In this document: positions 1 through 11,648 of the stretch, in pieces
Layout of the letters: each line of letters starts with the position of its first letter
How positions within the stretch are numbered: the first letter of the stretch is position 1
Source: Scenedesmus sp. ARA3
Lineage: Eukaryota > Chlorophyta > Chlorophyceae > Sphaeropleales > Scenedesmaceae
Direction: 5' to 3'
NCBI GenBank assembly: GCA_004335835.1
Contig: RWJK01001508.1
Location: 286-64,285 of the forward strand
Length of the DNA: 64,000 nucleotides
The notes under the pieces: generated by a model
Database searches by the model: none
The model's input: the letters and a program-made list of their open reading frames with translations, nothing else
Told to the model about the DNA's origin: nothing
Position numbers and translations under genes: made by a program

Positions 1-443
1 CCTGCCACTGCTGATACAAGACGCCATCAAAAGCACGCGCTATGGTTTTCAGATCCAGAGACTGGAAGTTTTGCAGCCTTTGCACGGCATCTCCCAGCTG
101 CTGTGAGTGGGCATGCACATAGGCACAAGTTTGCACTGCGGAGTCCCAGGAATGACCCGCTGTACCTTTTGCCGATTACAGCTCAGACATGCCCCGTTCA
201 TAGTCGCGCGACTATGCAGCGCGCTGCATTGAAATGCATTGATATGCATGACACAGCCGTGTCACTGCAGTGAAGTCAATCAGTCCAGCATCATCATGTT
301 ACCCATCAAGCCATATCAGTCCAGCAAACGGTACATCATCCACGTCACCTCCATCAGAAGCAGCAGCCGCAGCACCGAGCTGTGTCACAGCCAACAATGG
401 TTGTGGTATGCGCCACGTGCAGCCCCGAGTTTTATGCACTGAT

Positions 444-448
444 TTACA
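444..448 (-). terminator. Candidate TGTAA poly(A) signal for the sulfate transporter
   Basis: TGTAA on the minus strand lies about 175 bases past the transporter stop at 624. TGTAA is the usual polyadenylation signal in chlorophyte green algae; that this copy is used is inference. Confidence 0.4.
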
Positions 449-623
449 ACCAGATCACATCATCCAGCAGCGCACACGGATACGCTGGTGAGGTCCGAAA
501 ACGCAAATGAAGCCCGAGGATGATATAAATGCAGTCGAAACAACAACCCATTGCTTTCAAGCCACTTGCATTGCTGCTTCTGGCTGATCACCCAATAGTC
601 ATGGAAGGAAGGCAGTGCCGCTG

Positions 624-1033
624 CTACCGCGGTATGTTCCAGCCTGCTGCACTCCCGCTGCTGGGAGGCGCATCCGCTGCATCTACTAGTGCCGCATCCG
701 CTGCTGTGGGCGTATGCGCCGGGCTGCTCAGTAATGCTTCAGAGTATGGCCCGTCCCCTCTACCGGCGCGAGCGCTGCCGCCGCCGCTGCTGCCCCGGGG
801 CCGGCTGCTCAAGCTGCCAGCGCTGCTGCCGCCAGCCCCGCTCAACCTGCTCGGACGCGGCACCTGCTGTTGCTGCTGCTGCTCGTCTGCAGCAGCCACA
901 CCCACTGTTGGCGCCAATACAGCATTCAGCCCGCCGTATGCCGCCGCAAACGGCGAGTGGCGATCCAGCTTCCCTGACGGCACTCTCAGCTCTGGTAGCA
1001 CACCCATGCTGCTGCTGCATCCTGCCGGCAGCA

Positions 1034-1068
<35 letters not shown>

Positions 1069-4000
1069 TCCCCAGGCTCCGCAAACCTCACACTGCCAGC
1101 AGCAGGCAGCCACACATTGCCGCTGTACCCTCTCGACAGCGTCGGCACCAGCGCAGCCGCCAGCTGTGCATCAATGGGCACCACCACACTGCCACCTGTG
1201 TTATAACTGTTGCCGCAGCGGGGGCTGCCGCCTGCTCCCAGCAGCGCCTCGCCCGCGTGGCTGCTGCTGTGCTGCAGCGCGCCCGGCACGTCGAAGCTGC
1301 ACAGCAGCGTGGCGTCGGTGTCTGCCGGCGTGCCGCGCGTGCTCTGGCGAGCCAGCGGAGAGTCCAGCAGCGCCTGCAACAGCGCGCAAACCAACAGTAA
1401 GAGGTTTTATACTTTTGCTGAGCAGGCACACGTGATGACGAAGCTTGCAAGCTAGCAAGCGGGGAGTTCAGCAGCGCCGTGCAAGCAAGGCGATTGCAGC
1501 CAGGCAGGCAGAGATGGCAACACAGAAGATTGCGGCAACCACAAGACAAGCAAGGATGGGGATGTGCGGATGCGCAAGCGAAACAACCTTACACACAGTG
1601 TACAGAGCTGAACGACGCACCTGCGCAGCCCTGGGCGACACTGCGGCGCTGTCTATGGCTGCGGTGGGCTTGATGGGGTGCCCGCATGCCACCATGGTGG
1701 CCAGGCAGCGCACCACTGCGTCGTGCATGCGCACAAAGATCCACTCGCGGCCCAGCACCTCGGGGAAGCCGGTGCGCTCCAGCAGCTCAACCACAGCAGC
1801 ACCTGCAATACATACATGACGGTACAGAAGTGACGGTGAGAGGCAGCATTAACCATTGAGTGCCTCGGGGAAGCCGGTGCGCTCCAGCAGCTCGACCACG
1901 GCAGCACCTGCGCATCAAACAGATAGATACATGCCAGTGCAGGATGGGTGATTATGGCGGGAGCATTGCAGGCCCTATGTTGGCCGGGCACCTCGAGGAA
2001 GCCGGTGCGCTCCAGCAGCTCCACCACGGCAGCGCCTGCAGCACGGAAGTCAGGACAGATAGGTAGCTGAACACACGTCGTTGGGGCTGTAGCATTGCTG
2101 GGTTCCAGTGAAGCCCCACAGTGAAGCTGCCACAACATCAGTGATGAGTATGCACACAGACAAAGGGACAAGGGACGTGCCTATGATGTATGTCACAGCA
2201 CATGAGGCCCGTGTGCTGCTCTGCCAGTGCTACTGTGATGCCAACCCAGTGGCAGAGCACAGGCGCTTGCAACCCACCTGGGTTGCACAGCCCCAGCTGC
2301 ACGCCCTGGTGGCCCATCTCCTCATGCAGCGACTCCAGCAGGTGCGCGCCTGCAGCACACACAACAGCATGCAGACAGAACGCTGTTTAGGCGCTGTCAT
2401 GGTGAGGCAATGCTGATTCTGATGCAGGCCGCATGCCAAGCCCGCACGTCCACAAAGCAAAGGCTCGACTTGGCAAAGCGCAGAGCAGGCATTGCTGTTC
2501 AAACACAGTGTGCTAGTACATATGCTGCAGGGTGCCGCGCAGCGCCTCCATCACGTGCTTAAAGCAGCAGAGGCAGAACTTTCAACAGCCCTGGTGCACT
2601 GCGGCACGTCCTCCTGCAACTGCCGATACCATCACAAACAGGCCCTGGTGTACTGCAGCACGTCCTTCTTGTGCCACGCACCCTGGATTGCCCCTAGCGT
2701 GAGCCGGGAATAGCCACACCCTCAGCTCTAATCACAAACCCACCTGTGCTGTCAATGTGTGTGACTGGACTCATGTCAAGCAGCAGGTACTGCAGTAAGC
2801 TTTCCAACACACAAACATGTTACCCTCACGACACTCAGCCGCTCAACTGCACCCAAGCACGCACCTGTGCTGTCTATGTGCGTCACTGGGCTCATGTCCA
2901 GCAGCAGGTACTGCAGCGGCATGCCGCCCGCCTCGCTGTACTGCCCAGCCCTCGCCACGTACTTGCGCAGCCTGTCGTGGATGTACTGCACGTTGGCAAA
3001 GTACATCGGGGCGTCCACGCGGCATGCCGCAATGCCCGGCAGCACCTGGAGAGCAACCGCAGCAACAAAAGCAGCAAGTGCAGTGAAGGAGAAGTGGTGT
3101 ACACCAACATGTTGTAGTCGGCAAATATAACAACCACAACCCGCTGATGCAGCAGCAGCAGCAGCAACCTGCACACTAGCCATACACGGGTGAAAATCGC
3201 CCCAGCCTGGCATATGCAGAGCCTGCGTGCCACAGCTGCCCTCCATTAACTCACACGCTCTTGGCTGTTGGGGCACTGCTTCACATTGCGGTAGATGGTG
3301 GTGTTGCCCACGCGGCCCAGAAATGCTGCACATTGGGGCAGACTGTTGTGGCTAGTCGGTCCAAACACGCAGTGTATTAGATCATCCCAGAAGCACACCA
3401 TGCTGCAAACCCACCTGGCTGTTAGGGAACTGCTTCACGTTGCGGTAGATGGTTGTGTTGCCCACGCGGCCCAGCAGCGCCGTGTGTGGGAATGCGCTCT
3501 CGTACACCACGATCAGCAGCGCCAGCCCGATGCTGATGGCCAGGCCAATCTCCACGCCCAGGAACATGGTGCTGCAGAATGACGTCATCCACACCAGCCA
3601 GTCCAGCTTGCGCACCTGCACAAGCAGGATGGAAGGAGACAAAGACGTGCATCTGCAGGGGTTGAGGGTTCAAGCAGGTGGGACACAGCAAATTTTGCTA
3701 TGTTCAACAACCAGCACTTGGCTCAACATTGAAAGTAGTGCCGCAGCACGGTCAGGTGCACACCACTGGCCTTGCACAGCAGGGCCATGCACACACTCAA
3801 CTGAAGTCCTTAGCTCACCTTGAAGAGGTGCACCGCCTGCTCGTACTCAAACTGCCTTGCATCGCCGTAGGTGCGATCAGGTGCACATCACAGGCATTTG
3901 CAACAGCACAGCAGGCCCACGCGCACACCCATGAAGAGGTTGAAGCGAACACCTCACCTTGAACAGGTGCACCGCCTGCTCGTACTCGAAGAGCCTTGCA

Positions 4001-4667
4001 TAGCCACAGCAGGCTCAGGTGCACATCACGAATTCTTACAGAGGCACACAGGCCCATGTGTACACATGCACCCACCTTGAAGAGGTGCACCGCCTGCTCG
4101 TACTCAAAGGGCCCGCTGACGCCCGTGACATGGTGCACGTCACACGCCTTGCAACGGCACAACCGGCCCATGCGTACACCCAGCTGAAGCAGAAAACCTC
4201 ACCTTGAAGAGGTGCACCGCCTGCTCGTACTCAAAACTGCCTTGCATCGCCGTAGGTGCGATCAGGTGCACATCACAGGCGTTTGCAACAGCACAGCAGG
4301 TGCAAGCGCACACTCAACTGAAGCGAACACCTCACCTTGAAGAGGTGCACCGCCTGCTCCTACTCAAACTGCCTTGCATTGCCACAGCAGGATCAGGTGC
4401 ACATCACAAACCTTGCAGTGGCACACAGGCCCATGTGTACACACAGGCCCATGTGTACACAATTGCACCCACCTTGAAGAGGTGCACCGCCTGCTCGTAC
4501 TCGAAGAGCCCGCTGACGCCGCTGACCACGATCGCGCCCATCACGTTGAGCGGCAGCTTCTCAAACACGGGCGTCAGCACCAGCAGCACCAGCCCCACCA
4601 CGCACGCAGTCACAAAGCCAGACAGGCCCGTCTTGCAGCCTGCGACAGGTCGGTGAAGGCAGCAACA

Positions 4668-4710
<43 letters not shown>

Positions 4711-7700
4711 GCGATCAGCACCAGCAGCACCAGCCCCACCACGCACGCAGTCACAAAGCCAGACAGGCCCGTCTTGCAGCCTGCGACAGGCCAGTGGCAG
4801 CAGCAGCAGCAGCAGCAGCAAGCGATCAGCACCAGCTGCACCAGCCCCACCACGCACGCAGTAACAATGCCAGAAAGGCCTGTCTTGCAGCCTGCGAAAA
4901 GCCATCAGGGGCCACAGCAGCAGCAGCAACTGATCAGATGCAGAGGCCACACATCCCGCGCGCACATGCCAGGATCTGATGGCAGCGGCGCGCAAGTGGA
5001 TGCTGCTACTGAAGGATGTTGATGGTGGCGCCAAAGTTATATGCATAAGCTGTTTCATATGCTACGTGGCTGCACTAGAAGGGCCCACACAGCTGACACC
5101 GCTGGGCACCAGCAAATTCGAAAACATAAAGCTGTCCCTGAAAATGCAGCTACCCTGCGCACCTGAGTCGTAGTTGACGGCGCTTCTGCTGAAGGAGCCT
5201 GTGGTGCTGTAGGCGTTGAACGCGCTGCCCGCAAAGTTGGCCAGGCCCAGACCCACGATCTCCTGCGGGCAGGCCAGGGCAGGTGAGGCAGACAGAGACA
5301 CACGACACATGCACATCAGCAAACTGACAAGTGGGGTGAAAGCACATCCGCACGTGCATTGCTGTCACTGGTAAGGTGGCCAGGCCCCAGCCCCACCATC
5401 TCCTGCAGTGAGGCCAGGCCAGGCAAAACACACAAAGGCACAGAACACACGCAAGTCACCACATCAACAAGTGTGATGCAAGCACATTGGCACGTGAGCA
5501 GCGGCAGTCACCGGCAAAGTTGGCCAGGCCAGGGCTGGTGCGGCGGACAGTGACACAGAACGCGCGCACATCAGCACATCGAGAAGTGGGGTGAGAGCCC
5601 ACACCACCAGCTGCCAGCTACAACGCACGGCGCACTTCGTTGTTTGCCTTGTGTCAACGCACCTGGTTGGCGGCCAGCTGGTACTTGCCCTTGGCAGCCA
5701 GAGCGCGTGCAATGCTTGCTCTCCAGCAGGTCCACCAGCATCACCACCAGTGCCATCCACAGCCACAAACAGCAGCAGCACGCTGATACAAAGCAGCATA
5801 CTTGAACAATCTGGCACGCACTTGGTTGATAGCCAGGTGGCACTTGCCGCTCCCAGCCACATCTGCAATACCACCAGCATCGATACCAGCTGAAACACAC
5901 GCCTGGTTTCTTGTGTGCCTTGCACCTACGCACCTGGTTGGCGGCCAGCTGGTAATTGCCCTTGGCAGCCAGTGCTCGTGCTTGTCATCTGCAGCAGGCC
6001 CACCAGCATCACCAGCAGCACCTTCCACAGCAGCATATTGGTGCAAAACAGCATACTGGACCACACTAGCACGCACCTGGTTGGCGGCCAGCTGGTACTT
6101 GCCCTTTGCTGCCAGCGCGCGTGCAATGCTTGTGCTCTGCAGCAGGTCCACCAGCATCACCACCAGGGCCAGGGGCACACTGCCAAGCCAACCGGCCACA
6201 GCACGCTGTATTGCGGCCAACTGGCACTTGCCACTCCCAGCCACATCTCCAACAGATTAACAGCACAAGCCGAAACACATGCCAGGGTTCATTCCAACCC
6301 ACCTGGTTGGCGGCCAGCTGGTACTTGCCCTTGGCAGCCAGTGCCCGTGCAATGGATGTGCTCTCCAGCAGGTCCACCAGCATCACCACCAGTGCAAGAG
6401 GGGCCAGCTGGCTGAAGTCGCTCATGGGCATCCACATGCTCACTGTGGGGCTGGGCAGGCCTGCGGGGCATGAGAGAGGCACTACGTCACACATACAACA
6501 CATGACAGGTCCACCATCATCACCACCAGCGCAAGAGGGGCCAGCTGGCTGAAGTCGCTCATGGGCATCCACATGTTGACCGTGGGGCTGGGCAGGCCTG
6601 CAGCACGTGTGAGAGGCACAGCGCTGAGGGAGGTTGGGTTGGGGTAAGGCTGACATCGCTGTGCTAAACATCATGGAGACCTTGCACACGATGCAAATGC
6701 CGCTGCTGTGCTGAGCAAGTACCTCACACCTGCCCCCCGCCGCCCCCTCCCAAGACTTGCTCAATGCTGCCCTGTACACGGCCCAGCAGCTCTCACGCTT
6801 GGGGACATTGCCCACAATGCAGGTGCATGTGCTGTGCTGAGCAAGCACCACAATGCAGGTGCATGTGCTGTGCTGAGCAAGCACCACAAACCCACCAGTT
6901 GCCCGAGACCTGCTCAACGCTGCTGTCTCATGTGTCCCTACTCACCCTTGGAGATCTTGCCCACGATGCGGATCCCCTGTGCTCCAGGTCCAGCAGCATC
7001 ATTCTATGCTTAAACCCTACGTTGAAGTCTGTCCCATACATCCATTGACGATCCCTTATACACCCCTTGAGCCTCACCCTTAGGGATCTTGCCCACGATG
7101 CGGATGCCCCTGTGCTCCAGGTCCATCTCACATGCCTGTGCTCCTACATCATACCCTACCGTATGATATGCATCCCCTGAGCCTGCCTCATATATCCTTT
7201 GGGCCTCACCCTTGGGGATCTTGCCCACAATGCGGATCCCCTTATGCTCCAGGTCCCCAGCTACCGCCGCGATGATGGCGATCACGCAGGCGCTGATGGG
7301 GCCCAGGGGGCGCAGCCACTTGAGCTTTGGGTGGCGCTTGCCGTAGTACTTCATGGTCAGCAGCATGCTGCGCGGTAGATCAAAAGCAGGACTCGTGTGA
7401 CGCCCAAGATGCTCTTATGTAGCTGAACATTCATACTTCATCCAGCACTGCCAGAACCAGCAGCCTAACACGCTCACGTAAGATGGTCACGCCTTATGTA
7501 CTCTTACAGCAAACAACTACAGTACATCCAAAACATTCGCAGCACTGCCAGGACCAGCAGCCTGCCACGCTCACGTGAGGATGGTGACGCCCATAATGTA
7601 CTCCTGCCACACAAAGCCCTGTATTCCCGCGATGTAGGCGTGGACCTGCTCCTGCACCTTGTCCGCACGCGGCACCGAATAGCCCAGGATGTACTTGAGC

Positions 7701-9933
7701 TGCGGCAGCAGCAGCAGCAGTGGTATATGTTGCAGCGGCAGCACAAGGATAACTGAACGCCTTGAAACAGAGTGCATCACAACATGCATATGATATGTTG
7801 CAAGTGTTGCAACAACAAGCAGCAGCGCCATGTTGCTGTATCTGAGGTGTGTGTGGAGCAGCACTGCGCAGCGCAGCACACCTGTGACATGCCGATGATG
7901 ATGGCGGCGCCACTCGTGAAGCCCCCAATCACCTGCAGCAGCAGCAGTAAACATGTGATGCCCGATATGCCCTGGGATCACTTGCGCAATGCTTCTGATA
8001 TACCAAGTTTCAGGTGACAACACTTCTACGTCAAAGGCTGCACCTTGTCAGCAGACTGGCAGCAGCGTCAAGCTGGGGCGCCCCACTGCCTGGTGCCGTT
8101 GCTGATCTAAAAACGGCACATCACTGAGTGGCTGGCCAGCAACATCAGCACAAACAGGGAAACACAATGCAGGGTGCTTTACACCACCCCCATGCATGCT
8201 GTGGCCTCACCGAGTGGCTCAGGAAGTTTGTGAGGAAGCCCAAGTTGAACACGCCCACAGCCGTGTACATGCACGCCACCAGCAGCGACAGCTGGATGGC
8301 GTGCTGGTTGTACTGCTGCTGCACGCCCACCTGCAGGCACAGCAGACAAGAAGGGAAGCAGCAGTTGCGCAGCCATATTAAGCGCAACACATTGCAGTGA
8401 TACAGGCAGCTAGATGGCAGCACTGGGTTGATGCTTGGTGTGCAGCTCTATCATGGCGCAACAGAGCTCCCGCCGACACATGTCATCTCCTGCGCAGATG
8501 CAGCACTTCAAGCAGGAGGATGGCACACCATCTGCATTTGACAAGCACCCTGCGAACATCAGCTGTGCACTGCATGCTCACCATGTCCGGCGGCGGGTTG
8601 TTGGGGTTTGTGATGTCCTCAGCGCCAGGCACCAGCTCCTTCAGCGACGATGAGATCAGCAGCGAAGTGACCGCCACTGGGCCCACCGCCAGCTCCTTGC
8701 TGCTGCCAAACAGCGCATACACCAGCACTGGCATGAAGGCGCCTGCGCAGCAGCAGCAGCAGCAGCAGTAGCAGCAGTGCTCCCCATGTGAGTTGACTGA
8801 TGCCATCAGACCCTTGCCTAACAAAGGGTTGGGCTGTGTACTTGGGTGAGTGTCAGGTAGCTGCACAGATATGATTTCCTTGTGATACTAGCAAGTGTCA
8901 GGTTGCTACAAAGTTACTTAGTCATATTGCTGAAAGCTGCGCATGCTTGACACTGCATGCAGCAGGTTGCTGGGGCAGATGCCGCACACCTGAGGTGCAG
9001 ACACACGGCATGCAGATTCAACTGCACGAATGTTGTTCACGCACCGTACAGGCCATACACAGAGGGCACGCCCGCGATATTGGCGTAGCTCATGCCCTGC
9101 GGCACCACCATGAAGCCCACCGACACGCCAGCAATGATGTCCCACTGCAGCACAGGCAGCGCCGTGGCCCATGACAAGGAAAGTTTAGTTGCATCACGAC
9201 AGCAGCAGCAGCAGCTTGCTTTGACCACACAGTCACAGAAGCGTGTCCTGCTGGGGCAGCCTGGTACCGTCTAGCGCGCTGCTTGCTGCCCTGCTGCAAC
9301 AGTTAAGCTAATCTAGCCAACCCTTGGCACAACCCTGCGCTGCTTTCAATGAAACTCAAGCCTGTCGCTTGCTGCAGCTTGCTGCAGCTGTTGCTGAGCC
9401 CCACGCCAGACATGTCTATATCCCTAGCAGCACTGTGGCGGTGTATGATGTATCAGCTGCAGATGCATTGGATGATGCGTCTGCTGCGCTCACCAGCAGG
9501 TACTCCTTGACCTTGTAAGTGCGCAGCCACTTCACGCAGGGCAGGAACAGCTGCAGCCAGTCGAGAAAGGTGAACCCTGCCACACGCGCACGCGCCCTGC
9601 ACAGCACAACACGCCAGCACCGAGGCAATTGACTGGCTGTTGTTCACAAGAGGCATGGCACATCTTCCTGCAAGGACTCAGACACAAGCAGCTGCAACAC
9701 CAGCAACTGGCTGCTGCCGTCTGTGTGCTGGTGCACTTGATGTGCCTGCAAGCTGCTGCACCAGACACTCCGGCAAGGTGCCACATCTGCAGTGCTGGCA
9801 AGCTGCTGCAGGTGCTGCTCCTGCAAGCCGCTGCACTTGCCGTTCCATTAACCTGCCGCATCTGCTGCTCCTGCAAGCTGCTGCACTCGCCGTTCCTGCA
9901 AGCTTCCGCTCACCTAGCAAACGGCTTGGCCAT
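624..9933 (-). CDS. SULTR: SulP/SULTR-type sulfate transporter, 16 exons, 882 aa
   Basis: Membrane proton/sulfate cotransporter of the SLC26/SulP family. Exons from the 5' end: 9914-9933, 9494-9596, 9045-9144, 8582-8742, 8211-8330, 7882-7932, 7575-7699, 7210-7367, 6303-6460, 5163-5262, 4473-4639, 3415-3615, 2865-3045, 2278-2349, 1621-1802, 624-1373. All borders are GT-AG and the sum is 883 codons including the stop. Residues about 35-75 carry the SulP signature ([20 protein letters not shown]). Hydrophobic segments run to about residue 440, with [15 protein letters not shown] and [10 protein letters not shown] typical of plant SULTRs. A STAS domain follows from about residue 489 ([14 protein letters not shown]) and ends [14 protein letters not shown]. 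These motifs resemble the plant group 4 (tonoplast) branch as I remember it; that placement is inference. Residues about 634-882 are a low-complexity Ala/Ser/Gln tail. The start is the ATG of a 20-nt first exon, which joins in frame to the conserved N-terminus. Its introns hold many partial exon copies. Confidence 0.93.
1861..2040 (-). repeat. Two echoes of the 5' edge of transporter exon 15
   Basis: Two diverged copies, near 1861-1909 and 1990-2038, of the acceptor and first ~45 bases of the exon at 1621-1802 (peptide [12 protein letters not shown]). They lie in the intron just upstream of the true exon. Each keeps an AG-type acceptor but runs out of homology after GAGG, with no matching downstream half. 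Confidence 0.8.
2744..2800 (-). repeat. Echo of the 3' edge of the STAS exon
   Basis: A diverged copy of the last ~50 bases and donor of the exon at 2865-3045 (peptide [12 protein letters not shown]), lying in the following intron. A GTGGGT donor is retained. Confidence 0.75.
3253..3322 (-). repeat. Echo of the 3' edge of transporter exon 12
   Basis: A partial copy of the exon at 3415-3615 covering the peptide [15 protein letters not shown], downstream of the true exon. It has a C for F change and ends beside a GTGAGT donor-like site. Confidence 0.75.
3814..4370 (-). repeat. Five echoes of the 3' edge of transporter exon 11
   Basis: Five copies of about 40 bases, near 3818, 3957, 4077, 4200 and 4333, reproduce the end of the exon at 4473-4639 (peptide [12 protein letters not shown]) with its donor. 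Spacing is about 120-140 bases. The blocks between copies are also related to one another (for example the CATCACAGGC-type segments near 3890 and 4270), so the repeat unit includes intron sequence. Confidence 0.88.
4660..4900 (-). repeat. Two echoes of the 5' edge of transporter exon 11, with CAG tracts
   Basis: Copies near 4717-4789 and 4828-4897 reproduce the acceptor and first ~70 bases of the exon at 4473-4639 (peptide [16 protein letters not shown]). They are separated by CAG runs at about 4671-4708 and 4798-4820. Homology stops at the trinucleotide run each time. Confidence 0.85.
5366..6250 (-). repeat. Echoes of the exon 9 end and exon 10 start in one intron
   Basis: At least three good copies, near 5656-5770, 5930-6020 and 6065-6170, of the 3' part of exon 9 ([14 protein letters not shown] plus donor). 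Weaker copies lie near 5816 and 6205. Two copies of the exon 10 start ([11 protein letters not shown] region), near 5366-5410 and 5512-5545, lie closer to exon 10. The whole intron between 5263 and 6302 is built of such pieces. Confidence 0.85.
6500..6605 (-). repeat. Echo of the 5' edge of transporter exon 9
   Basis: A near-perfect copy of the acceptor and first ~95 bases of the exon at 6303-6460 (peptide [18 protein letters not shown]). It lies about 140 bases upstream and lacks the second half of the exon. Confidence 0.85.
6790..7130 (-). repeat. Echoes of the 3' edge of transporter exon 8
   Basis: Copies near 6941-6991 and 7073-7125, and a weak one near 6795, reproduce the end of the exon at 7210-7367 (peptide [15 protein letters not shown]) and its GTGAGG donor. 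They lie downstream of the true exon with a period of about 130 bases. Confidence 0.83.
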
Positions 9934-11648
9934 TTTCCCGCACAGGCCTGTCAGTGCACCACCGGCCTCCTGTTGGAACTGCGGCCAGGGGTATGCAGGG
10001 CCTGGGGCCTCTGACATACGCGGCTGCAGCCCTGACCGTGTGGCCCGTGTGCGGATGCCTGGCAGCAGAGTGCCTGCAAGACCAAAAGCAGCAGCAGAAA
10101 GGCGCTGGTGGGTGGTTGCAGGAGAAGCAGGAGCGGCTGCTGATACATAGTGCTGGTGCAGGAGCAGCAGAGTTGCCATATGCGCTGTAGCTGGAACCGC
10201 TACCTTACTCACTGTCGCTGGCACAGCTGGACCTGACCATAACATAGAAGCGAACTGTACAGAGCTGGCATTGCTGCAGAGCTGCGCGCTTGTGCTGCAT
10301 GTAGAGCAACTGCTGAAAGCCTGGTGTCTGTGTGCAGGCTTGCAGAAAAGGCCTGGAGCGCCAGAGGCACCAGGTGACCTGCTGGACCTGACATCTTATA
10401 TGCCAGCAGCTGCTGTGCTTGGATGCTGCACCAGATCTGCAGTGCAGTGCTGCTGCACCACCAGCCGTCTGTCTCCTGCAACTGCAAATGCTGCGACTGC
10501 AACACTGCATGCAGTTGCTGGGCAGCTGCTGCGCCCGCAACGGCACCCTTGGTGCTGCTGCATCACTGGATCTGCACACCATTTTGAACACGACCCTGCA
10601 GGCATTTGCAAGGTGCACAGCAATCGACCCAGTACTTGCCTGGAAAGGAATGCCGCATTGGCAGCTCCTTCTTGGCTCCTGCTGGCTGTGACTCACAGCC
10701 TGCTGGCGCATCACATCCATTGATGCTGCCAATGGTTGCTCTAGGAGCAGTTCCTGCAGCTGCTGTCCGCTCGTCATCGATTGAAGCACCACCACGGGGC
10801 CAGCGGCCATGGGGCGAGTTGCGGTTTGACGCCATGCTGCTGCTGCGGCTGATGCAGCTGCGTCAACTGCTGCCAAGGCTGCAGGGAGCAGGAACAGTGG
10901 AAGAAGTTACAGCAGCAATGTGTAGTGCTGAAGGCATGCATCACTATGAGTTACTGTGCGTGCAAGATATGCAGCTGTGCCAGGCTTGGCATGTGCAACC
11001 ACCAGCGAGGTTACATCAGGTGACTGAACAAACATGGTGCAAAGACACCAGTCAAGCAACACTGTATGTTCAAGAACCATGAGGAGATGCACATTGGGTA
11101 ATTTGAGCCTAGCTCTTGATGTAAAGCAGCAATGGGCACTCACTTCTGTTCCTACTGCTGGGTGTCAGACAGTGTGTTCAGTAGCACAGCCAAAGCTTGT
11201 CTGCCCTTGCAGAACGCACGATACCATCTACTTTATCAAAACAAGCACGGTTGGCGAAAGCGACGGACAACTATAGGTAGCAGGGAACGCGTCGTCACGG
11301 AACCAACAAGAAACGGCTTGGCTACGTGCACCAAGATACGCTTAGCATAGCTGCCTTGCTCACAATCACAATGACATGATTATCCCCTTGCAGAACTATC
11401 AGATAAGCAACCAGGCTCAGGAGGAAGTGTGATTGCTCCAATAACAGGGTCCGGGTTCCGAAGGTCCCGACTCAGATGGCATGCCATATTGCTGATTGAT
11501 CTTCGCACAGTGCAGCCGTTTGGCTCATGCTAGTGACATAAAGGCGTTCTGCAATTTGCAGCCCACGGTTGGCGGCACGTGCAGCTGAAGATGCAGCAGT
11601 AGCAGCAGCAGGGGCTGGACAGTAGTGCACAGCACCACCCCATGCCAG
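9934..11648. other. Divergent intergenic region
   Basis: This lies between the transporter start (minus) and the TOUGH start (plus) and should hold both promoters. Open frames here are shadows of GCA/CTG-rich sequence with no recognisable family. I see no clear TATA box, RNA gene or mobile element. Confidence 0.5.
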
